Assembly: GCA_002898935.1 (NCBI GenBank)
Contig: BEII01000150.1
Coordinates: forward strand, 1-5,449
DNA from: a bacterium HR32
GTDB taxonomy: Bacteria; Sysuimicrobiota; Sysuimicrobiia; Sysuimicrobiales; Sysuimicrobiaceae
Direction of reading: 5' to 3'
Length of the DNA: 5,449 nt
A program made the position numbers and the translations under genes. The notes beneath the pieces are model-generated. The model was given only the letters and a program-made list of their open reading frames with translations. It was not told where the DNA came from and searched no databases. Position 1 is the first letter of the stretch. The number at the start of each line of letters is the position of its first letter. Shown piece by piece: positions 1-5,044 of this stretch.

Positions 1-1010
1 ACCGCGCCCGCCGGGTTCCCGTCTCCGCGGATGGGGCTGCACGTGACCTCCGCCACCCGGCCGCCGGGCAGGCGTAGCTCCTCGGACTGCTCGCGCCCCG
101 CTGCGGCGGCGTCCAGCAGGGACAGGAGCTGTGGGAGGTCCAGCACCTCGCGCAGCGGGCGTCCGATGGCGTCCTGCGGGACCCCCAGCATCTCCGCGGC
201 CGCGCGGTTGCACAGCAACAACTCGCCCCGCGGCCCCACAGCCACCACGGCGTCGCGCAGGCTCGCCAACACCGCCTCCAGTTGGTTGCGCTCCGCGCGG
301 ATCCGCTCGATGGTCTGGGCGAGCTGTTGTGCCATCCGGTTGAACGCCTGCGCCAGGCGGCCGACCTCGTCGCCGCGATCCACGGGTACCTGCCGCCCGT
401 ACTCGCCGCGGCTGATGGCCTGCGCGCCCGCTTCCAGCTCCCGCAGGGGCCGCGTGATGGACCGGCTGATCCGCAGCCCCAGGAACGTGGCCGCGCCCAG
501 GGCCAGGGCGCCCGCCACCAGGAAGGCCCACCAGATCTGGTGGAGCTGGCGTTCCACCCACAGGCGTGGGGCGGAGACGTGCACGATCCCCAGGAGGCGC
601 CCCCCGTCCCACACCGGGGCCGCAGCGAAGATCCTCACCTCCCGCGCCCACTCGTCCCACCGCTCGGCGGTGGCCACCTGACCCTGCCGGGCCTGCAGCA
701 CCTCAGGCGGGGGCGGCGGCTGCGAAGGGCCCAGGTGGGGTTTGGTGCCGGACGGGTCACGCACGCCCACGTAGGCGCCCTTGCGCCACTCGTACGCCTT
801 CGCCACCTGTTCCACCCAGGCGTAGTCCTGCGTGCGGGCCAGGTGTGGCCGGACCGCCTCCGCGATGATCCGGGCCTGCGTCTCCAGGCTCGCGGCGTAG
901 GTGCGGGTGTAGCGCTTCTCGATCTGGCGGACCGCGTACGCGCCTGCCACAGCCAGGGCGAGACTGACCACAGCCAGGTAGCTGGCGAGCAGCTTGGCGC
1001 GCAGGCTCAC
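1..1010 (-). CDS. Sensor histidine kinase of PhoR/WalK-like layout (N-terminal part, cut by window edge)
   Basis: This is the membrane sensor of a two-component system, expected to phosphorylate the response regulator encoded just upstream. The 336 codons in the window show a short cytoplasmic start (SLRAK), TM1 at about residues 7-27, an extracytoplasmic domain at about 28-158 with five consecutive prolines at 98-102, TM2 at about 159-180, a HAMP domain at about 180-233 (ITRPLRELE ... DEVGRLAQAFNRMA), a short helical linker, and a PAS domain from about 243 (LEAVLASLRDAVVAV ... NRAAAEMLG). The frame is open to the window edge; the phosphoacceptor-His and ATPase domains are not in the window. 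The GTG start at 1010 overlaps the regulator's TGA by 4 bp (GTGA), with GAGGAGG 11 nt upstream (1022-1028), so translational coupling is likely. PhoR, WalK and other kinases share this TM-sensor-TM-HAMP-PAS order, so the signal sensed cannot be named. Confidence 0.93.
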   Translation of the reverse strand, partial: MSLRAKLLASYLAVVSLALAVAGAYAVRQIEKRYTRTYAASLETQARIIAEAVRPHLARTQDYAWVEQVAKAYEWRKGAYVGVRDPSGTKPHLGPSQPPPPPEVLQARQGQVATAERWDEWAREVRIFAAAPVWDGGRLLGIVHVSAPRLWVERQLHQIWWAFLVAGALALGAATFLGLRISRSITRPLRELEAGAQAISRGEYGRQVPVDRGDEVGRLAQAFNRMAQQLAQTIERIRAERNQLEAVLASLRDAVVAVGPRGELLLCNRAAAEMLGVPQDAIGRPLREVLDLPQLLSLLDAAAAGREQSEELRLPGGRVAEVTCSPIRGDGNPAGA

Positions 1011-1732
1011 CGGCCCGCTGGCCTCCTCGCGCGCCGGGAGGGCTCCGGCACCTTGAACTTGTAGCCGACCCCGCGCACGGTGACGATGAAGGTCGGCGAG
1101 GCGGGGTCGTCCTCGATCTTGTCCCGCAGCCGGCTGATGTGCATGTCCACCGTGCGGGTGCTGCCAAAGTAGTCGTAGCCCCAGACGTGCTCGAGGAGCG
1201 CGTCGCGGCTGAACACCCGGTTGGGGTGGGCCATGAGGAGGCGCAGCAGGTCAAACTCCTTGGTGGTTAGCTCCACCGGCCGACCGGCCAGAAACACTTC
1301 CCGGGTGTTGGGATCCAGCACCAGGTCACCTGCCGCCAGTCGGGCCTGTGGGACCCCGGCCTGTCCCTCCGGGCGGGCGCGGCGGAGGATGGCGCGGACC
1401 CGGGCGACCAGCTCCCGCGGGCTGAAGGGCTTCGTCACGTAGTCGTCCGCCCCGGTCTCCAGGCCCAGCACCCGGTCCAGCTCTCCGTCCTTGGCGGTGA
1501 GGACCAGGATGGGGACTGTGCTCTCGCGCCGGAGGGTGCGGCAGACCTCGAGGCCGTCCACGTACGGGAGCATGAGGTCGAGGACGATGAGGTCGGGCTG
1601 CTCCGCGCGGGCGCGGCGCAGCGCCTCATGGCCGTCGTAGGCTACGGTCACCTGGAAGCCCTCACGCTCCAGGTTGTAGCGGACGAGCTCCACGATGTGG
1701 GGCTCGTCGTCGACCACCAGGATCCTCTGCAC
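1007..1732 (-). CDS. OmpR/PhoB-family response regulator
   Basis: This is a DNA-binding transcription regulator activated by phosphorylation from the adjacent kinase. Counting from the GTG at 1732 (241 aa, normal for the family), the receiver domain covers about 1-118: acidic pair D8/D9, phosphoacceptor D52 (VLDLMLP), switch T79, Y98 and conserved K101 (TKPFSPREL). A linker rich in R, G and P leads to a winged-helix DNA-binding domain at about 131-228 (LTTKEFDLLRLL, recognition-helix region STRTVDMHISRLRDKI, wing TVRGVGYKF). The C-terminus is a basic tail (PSRRARRPAGR). The start is uncertain: GTG 1732 gives the usual VQRILVVDDE beginning, with only a weak G-rich ribosome site at 1736-1742. 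In-frame ATG 1783 and GTG 1789 would add a 17- or 19-residue Gly/Arg-rich extension and have no visible Shine-Dalgarno sequence. The gene follows pckA by 72 nt and overlaps the kinase gene. The layout is that of PhoB, PhoP or WalR; the regulon cannot be read from the protein. Confidence 0.95.
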   Translation of the reverse strand: MQRILVVDDEPHIVELVRYNLEREGFQVTVAYDGHEALRRARAEQPDLIVLDLMLPYVDGLEVCRTLRRESTVPILVLTAKDGELDRVLGLETGADDYVTKPFSPRELVARVRAILRRARPEGQAGVPQARLAAGDLVLDPNTREVFLAGRPVELTTKEFDLLRLLMAHPNRVFSRDALLEHVWGYDYFGSTRTVDMHISRLRDKIEDDPASPTFIVTVRGVGYKFKVPEPSRRARRPAGR

Positions 1733-1742
1733 GCACCACCCC

Positions 1743-1762
1743 GGACGGCCCCCACGCCGTCC
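1743..1762 (-). promoter_or_regulatory. Perfect 7-bp hairpin in the pckA-response regulator spacer
   Basis: On the minus-strand transcript GGACGGC and GCCGTCC pair perfectly around a 6-nt loop (GTGGGG). The hairpin lies after the pckA stop and ends 10 nt before the preferred GTG start of the response regulator, directly against its weak G-rich ribosome site (1736-1742). No T-tract follows, so it is not a standard intrinsic terminator. It could attenuate transcription, protect the 3' end of pckA mRNA, or modulate regulator translation. In GC-rich DNA a 7-bp inverted repeat can also occur by chance. Confidence 0.4.
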
Positions 1763-1777
1763 CCTGGTACCGTCCCC
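1757..1777. repeat. 8-bp direct repeat, 13-bp period
   Basis: CCGTCCCC occurs at 1757-1764 and again at 1770-1777 (plus strand), within the pckA-response regulator spacer. The first copy overlaps one arm of the hairpin. OmpR-family regulators bind direct repeats, so an autoregulatory site is conceivable, but the 13-bp period differs from the 11-bp spacing typical of PhoB boxes, and C-rich repeats are common in this base composition. Confidence 0.25.
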
Positions 1778-1784
1778 CGCCATC

Positions 1785-1810
1785 GTCACACGGCGGTAAA
1801 GCGGTCACAC
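1785..1810. repeat. 7-bp direct repeat at the pckA stop codon, 19-bp period
   Basis: GTCACAC (GTGTGAC on the coding minus strand) occurs at 1785-1791 and 1804-1810. The second copy contains the pckA stop codon and its last Val codon. The first contains the alternative upstream GTG start of the response regulator. It may be a weak binding site or chance. Confidence 0.2.
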
Positions 1811-3397
1811 CTCCGGGGAGGGTGCCGCAGCCCTGACCTCGGGCGCCACGTGACCCGCAAAGCGCTCGAAGTTCTGCACGAACATCCGCGCCAGCCGCCG
1901 CGCCTGTTCGTCGTAGGCCGCGGGGTCCGGCCACGTGCCCCGGGGATCGAGCAGCGCCGGGTCCACCCCGGGGACGTGCTCCGGCACCTGCACGTGGAAC
2001 CGCGGGTCCTCGCGGTAGCTCACTCCGTCCAGCTGCCCGCCCAGGGCGGCGCGGATCATGGCCCGCGTGTCCTGGATTCGAATCCGGTGTCCGACCCCGA
2101 AGGGCCCGCCGGTCCACCCCGTGTTGACCAGCCATACCCGGGTATTGTGCCGCCGCAAGCGCTCGCCCAAGAGTTCCGCGTACCGCGCGGGCGGCAACGG
2201 CAGGAACGGCGCGCCGAAGCACGCGCTGAAGGTGGCTTCGGGGTCCCGGACGCCCCGCTCCGTCCCGGCCACCTTCGCCGTGTAACCCGACAGGAAGTGG
2301 TAGAGGGCCTGCGGGTGGGTGAGCCGCGCGATGGGGGGCAGCACCCCGAACGCGTCCGCGGCCAGGAACACCACGTCCGTGGCGTGGCCTGCGCGCCCGT
2401 CCGGCACCACGTTCTGGAGGTATGAGAGGGGGTAGGCCCCGCGGGTGTTCTCCGTGATCCGGTCGTCGTCCAAGTCCAGCTCCCGCGTGAGCGGGTCCAC
2501 CACCACGTTCTCCAGCACCGTGGCGAAGCGCCGGGTGGTGGCGTAGATCTCGGGCTCCGCCACCGGCGACAGGCGGATCACCTTCGCGTAGCACCCGCCC
2601 TCCAGGTTGAAGATCCCTTCGTCGCCCCACCCGTGTTCGTCGTCCCCCACCAGGGCCCGCTCGGGGTCGGTGGAGAGGCTGGTCTTGCCGGTCCCGGACA
2701 GCCCGAAGAACAGCGCGCACCGGCCGTCCGGTCCCACGTTGGCCGCGCAGTGCATGGACGCTACGCCCCGCAGGGGCAACAGGTAGTTCATGACGGTGAA
2801 CACGGACTTCTTGATCTCCCCCGCGTACAGGGTGCCGCCGATCAACACCAGGCGCTCGGCGAAGCTCAGGGCGATGAAGGTCTCCGACCGCGTACCGTGC
2901 CGGGAGGGGTCGGCCCTGCAGCTGGGCACGCAGACCACGGTGAAGGCGGGCTCGTGCAGGAGGTGTTCAGGACCCTGGGGCCGCAGGAACAGGTGTCGGC
3001 TGAACAGGCTGTGCCACGCCAGCTCGGTGATCACCCGGATGGGCAGCCGGTGGCGAGGCTCCGCACCCACATACAGGTCCTGCACGTACAGGTCGTGGCT
3101 TCCGGCCACCCGGAACACGTGGTCGCGCAGAGCCCCGAAGGCCTGGGGGTCTATGGGCTGGTTGACCGGCCCCCACCACACCTGGTCCTCCACCTCGGGC
3201 TCCCGGGCCACGAACTTGTCCGCGGGCGACCGTCCCGTGTGGGGAGCGGTGACCGCCACGAAGGCGCCTCCCTCGGCCAGCAGCCCCTCCCGCCGGCGGA
3301 CCGCGTGCTCTACCAGTTCGGGGACCGTGAGGTTCCAGTACACCGCGCCATCGCTGGGAAACGGGAGAGGGGAGGGTCTTGAGTCGGCCAGCTTCAT
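1805..3397 (-). CDS. pckA: ATP-dependent phosphoenolpyruvate carboxykinase
   Basis: This cytoplasmic enzyme converts oxaloacetate plus ATP to phosphoenolpyruvate, CO2 and ADP, the entry step of gluconeogenesis from C4 acids. The 530-aa product has full family length. Visible motifs are substrate-site TGRSPADK (54-61, R56), YAGEIKK (191-197, with Y191 and metal-ligand K197), SMHCAANVG (H216), P-loop GLSGTGKTS (232-240, K238), kinase-2 DDEHGW (252-257, D253), ENTRGAYPL (R319) and GYTAKVAGTERG (371-382). From Y191 through D253 these sit at a constant offset of 16 from the E. coli enzyme residues as I recall them, so the active site looks intact. The ATG at 3397 is chosen because GGAGGT lies 4 nt upstream (3402-3407) and PEPCK similarity starts there; the frame stays open further upstream, but that stretch does not resemble PEPCK. 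The family uses ATP rather than GTP, judged from length and P-loop form. It is first of three minus-strand genes and divergent from the small-protein operon. Confidence 0.98.
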   Translation of the reverse strand: MKLADSRPSPLPFPSDGAVYWNLTVPELVEHAVRRREGLLAEGGAFVAVTAPHTGRSPADKFVAREPEVEDQVWWGPVNQPIDPQAFGALRDHVFRVAGSHDLYVQDLYVGAEPRHRLPIRVITELAWHSLFSRHLFLRPQGPEHLLHEPAFTVVCVPSCRADPSRHGTRSETFIALSFAERLVLIGGTLYAGEIKKSVFTVMNYLLPLRGVASMHCAANVGPDGRCALFFGLSGTGKTSLSTDPERALVGDDEHGWGDEGIFNLEGGCYAKVIRLSPVAEPEIYATTRRFATVLENVVVDPLTRELDLDDDRITENTRGAYPLSYLQNVVPDGRAGHATDVVFLAADAFGVLPPIARLTHPQALYHFLSGYTAKVAGTERGVRDPEATFSACFGAPFLPLPPARYAELLGERLRRHNTRVWLVNTGWTGGPFGVGHRIRIQDTRAMIRAALGGQLDGVSYREDPRFHVQVPEHVPGVDPALLDPRGTWPDPAAYDEQARRLARMFVQNFERFAGHVAPEVRAAAPSPEV

Positions 3398-3414
3398 GGT
3401 GACCTCCGCCGCTA

Positions 3415-3429
3415 CGGGGCGTTTCCCCG
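3415..3429 (-). other. Small GC hairpin in the pckA leader
   Basis: CGGGG and CCCCG (5 bp) flank a 5-nt loop between the -10 element and the Shine-Dalgarno sequence of pckA. It may stabilise or tune the leader. The stem is short and could be fortuitous. Confidence 0.2.
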
Positions 3430-3431
3430 CA

Positions 3432-3437
3432 AGCATA
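3432..3437 (-). promoter_or_regulatory. Putative extended -10 promoter element for pckA
   Basis: On the minus strand TATGCT is preceded by TG plus one base (TGCTATGCT), the extended -10 form. It lies 35 nt upstream of the pckA ATG, predicting a leader of about 25-30 nt that includes the GGAGGT ribosome site. I see no good -35 hexamer at 16-18 bp, which fits an extended -10 promoter or an activator-dependent one. Confidence 0.45.
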
Positions 3438-3457
3438 GCACAGGCCGCACGCCGAGA

Positions 3458-3487
3458 TGGACGGCCGCGGACCCGGGATCCTATGAT
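3458..3487 (+). promoter_or_regulatory. Putative sigma-70-type promoter for the small protein-kbl-moeA operon
   Basis: TGGACG (3458-3463, 4/6 match to TTGACA) is followed after 18 bp by TATGAT (3482-3487, 5/6 match to TATAAT). Transcription would begin near 3494, just before the ribosome site at 3505-3511. That makes the tandem ATG codons at 3483 and 3486 unlikely as starts, because they would sit inside the -10 element. A 13-bp imperfect palindrome (3469-3481, GGACCCGGGATCC) abuts the -10 and could be an operator. Confidence 0.5.
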
Positions 3488-3504
3488 GGAAGGCGTCGGA
3501 GCTC

Positions 3505-3511
3505 GGGAGGT
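3505..3511 (+). promoter_or_regulatory. Shine-Dalgarno sequence that decides the small-protein start
   Basis: GGGAGGT lies 4 nt before the in-frame GTG at 3516 and 7 nt before the TTG at 3519. It is the only strong ribosome site near the hydrophobic N-terminus and favours 3516 (or 3519) over the ATG codons at 3483/3486. Confidence 0.6.
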
Positions 3512-3515
3512 GGTC

Positions 3516-3842
3516 GTGTTGCTGAAGCCGGCGGCCCTGGCCGCCCTGGTGGTGCTCACCGTGTTCGCGGACCTGATCCCGTCCTGCGAGTCCCAGAGCC
3601 GGGTGGTGCTCGGCTGGGTGGAGAGCAAGTACACGGAATCCGAGTTCGGCACCCAGTACGTGATCGTGGTCGACCGCGTGCCCTACGCGGTGCCGTACCC
3701 CTTCTACCAGGACGTGCGCGTGGGCGACAAAGTCCGCTACGACGGCCGCAAGTGGGAGATCGTGCAGCGGGCGGGCGAGCCGTCGCGGCTGGTGCCCATC
3801 GAGATCCTCTCGCCCCCGCCGTCGCCGACCCCCTCGCCGTAG
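3516..3842 (+). CDS. Small predicted exported or membrane-anchored protein of unknown function
   Basis: I do not recognise this 108-aa protein. It starts with one lysine (LLKP) followed by a hydrophobic run at about 6-23 (AALAALVVLTVFADLI) that looks like a signal peptide or membrane anchor. A cysteine follows at position 24 (LIPSC), but proline at -2 makes this a poor lipobox. The mature part, about 29-98, is rich in V, Y and charged residues and reads like a small beta-barrel or SH3/OB-like domain (VLGWVESKYTESEFGTQYVIVVDRV ... VGDKVRYDGRKWEIVQ). It ends in a proline-rich tail (PPPSPTPSP, 100-108). Coding status is supported by a strong ribosome site, an upstream -10, and an end 10 nt before the next gene whose ribosome site overlaps its TAG. 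The domain guess is inference only. Confidence 0.75.
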   Translation: MLLKPAALAALVVLTVFADLIPSCESQSRVVLGWVESKYTESEFGTQYVIVVDRVPYAVPYPFYQDVRVGDKVRYDGRKWEIVQRAGEPSRLVPIEILSPPPSPTPSP

Positions 3843-3852
3843 GGAGGGTGCC

Positions 3853-5034
3853 GTGCGGACCGACCCCTTGCGGCACGTGGCGCAGGAACTGGGGGCGCTG
3901 CGCGCCCAGGGCCGGTTCCGCTGGCCGCGGGAGCTCCAGAGCGCGCAGGCTCCTCGCGCGGTGTACGACGGCCGCCTGGTGGTGAACCTGTGCTCCAACA
4001 ACTACCTCGCGCTGGCGGACGACCCGCGGCTGAAGGAGGCGGCCAAGGCCGCGGTGGACCGGTACGGGACCGGGTCTGGGGCGGTGCGCACCATCGCCGG
4101 GAGCCTGCAGCTGCACCGGGAGCTAGAGGAGGCCCTGGCCCGCTTCAAGGGCACCGAAGCCACCCTGTTGTACCCGTCGGGGTTTGCCGCGAACGCGGGG
4201 ACGGTGGCCGCCCTGCTGGGCCCGGAGGACGTGGTGGTGAGCGACGAGCTCAACCACGCGAGCATCATCGACGGCTGCCGCCTCTCGGGTGCGGTCAAGC
4301 GCATCTACCGCCACCGCGACACCGAGCACGCCCGGGAGCTGCTGGAAGCTTCCCAGGACGCGCGGTTGGTCCTGCTGGTCACCGACGGCGTGTTCAGCAT
4401 GGACGGAGACGTGGCCCCTCTGCCCGAGTTGTGCGCCCTCGCCAAGCGCTACGGGGCCCTCCTCATGGTGGACGACGCACACGCCACAGGCGTGCTGGGG
4501 CGTGGCGGGCGGGGCACCGTGGACCACTTCGGGCTGGCGGGCCAAGTGGACATCCAGGTGGGCACCCTGTCGAAAGCGCTCGCCACCGTCGGCGGCTACG
4601 TGGCCGCGAGCCGGAGCCTGGTGGAGTACCTCATGCACCGGGCCCGGCCGGTCTTGTTCAGTACCTCGCTCCCACCCGCGGTGGCCGGCGCGGCCCTGCG
4701 GGCGCTGCAGATCCTCGAGCAGGAACCCGAGAGGCTCGAGCGGCTCTGGGACAACACCCGGACCTTCAAGCGTGGGCTAGAGCAGTTGGGGTTCCGCACC
4801 GGGCAGAGCGAGACTCCCATCACCCCGGTCCTCACGGGCGACGAGGACCTGGCCATGGCCCTCTCGGACGGGCTGTTCGAGGAGGGCGTGTTCGCTCTCG
4901 GGATCAGCTACCCGACGGTCCCCCGCGGCCAGGCCCGCGTGCGGACCATCGTGACCGCAGGCCACACCCAGCAGGACCTGGACTTCGCCTTGGGTGCCTT
5001 CGAGCGGGTGGGCCGGCGGCTCGGCCTGATCTAG
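3853..5034 (+). CDS. kbl: PLP-dependent alpha-oxoamine synthase (glycine C-acetyltransferase / KBL-AONS family)
   Basis: This cytoplasmic fold-type I PLP enzyme condenses an amino acid with an acyl-CoA. In the KBL role it interconverts 2-amino-3-ketobutyrate plus CoA with glycine plus acetyl-CoA (threonine breakdown); in the BioF role it joins L-alanine and pimeloyl thioester for biotin. The 393-aa length is standard. Motifs are NLCSNNYL (45-52), GSGAVRTIAGS (74-84), SDELNHASIIDG (130-141, H135 stacking on PLP), TDGVFSMDGD (177-186), VDDAHATGVLG (206-216, D207 and H210), GTLSKALATVGGYV (237-250, Schiff-base K241) and PTVPRGQARVRTIVTAGHT (354-372). Wording such as GAVRTIAG, SDELNHASIIDG and SETPITPVL matches the Thermus/Bacillus Kbl type; from memory a Thermus relative acts on both reactions, so substrate choice is open. 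The GTG at 3853 has GGAGGG 4 nt upstream (3843-3848). No threonine dehydrogenase or other biotin gene is in the window. The symbol is by best family fit. Confidence 0.93.
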   Translation: MRTDPLRHVAQELGALRAQGRFRWPRELQSAQAPRAVYDGRLVVNLCSNNYLALADDPRLKEAAKAAVDRYGTGSGAVRTIAGSLQLHRELEEALARFKGTEATLLYPSGFAANAGTVAALLGPEDVVVSDELNHASIIDGCRLSGAVKRIYRHRDTEHARELLEASQDARLVLLVTDGVFSMDGDVAPLPELCALAKRYGALLMVDDAHATGVLGRGGRGTVDHFGLAGQVDIQVGTLSKALATVGGYVAASRSLVEYLMHRARPVLFSTSLPPAVAGAALRALQILEQEPERLERLWDNTRTFKRGLEQLGFRTGQSETPITPVLTGDEDLAMALSDGLFEEGVFALGISYPTVPRGQARVRTIVTAGHTQQDLDFALGAFERVGRRLGLI

Positions 5035-5044
5035 GGACCTGGCG

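Noticed and set aside
31..1064. Plus-strand open frames at 31-681 and 282-1064 covering the kinase region
   Set aside because: The minus-strand frame from 1010 to the edge has two TM segments, HAMP and PAS motifs; the plus-strand translations are R/P/A/S-rich with no recognisable domain.
1743..1762. Reading the spacer hairpin as an intrinsic terminator of pckA
   Set aside because: There is no T-run after the stem on the minus strand; the following bases are G-rich and lead straight into the next start codon.
1628..3382. Long plus-strand open frames opposite pckA and the response regulator (such as 1628-2425 and 2633-3382)
   Set aside because: They lie antisense to clearly recognised genes, lack family motifs and have the composition expected of GC-rich shadow frames, where stop codons are rare.
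2790..3515. Plus-strand frame 2790-3842 as one 350-aa protein
   Set aside because: Its first two-thirds are antisense to pckA and have no sense; only the part from 3516 has a ribosome site, signal-like segment and plausible protein composition.
3513..3590. Lipoprotein lipobox at Cys24 of the small protein
   Set aside because: The residues before the cysteine are L-I-P-S; proline at -2 is atypical for the lipobox, so a plain signal peptide or anchor is at least as likely.
3398..3652. N-terminal extension of PEPCK to an upstream start near 3652
   Set aside because: The extra 85 residues are antisense to the small-protein gene, do not resemble PEPCK, and the ATG at 3397 has a strong GGAGGT site.
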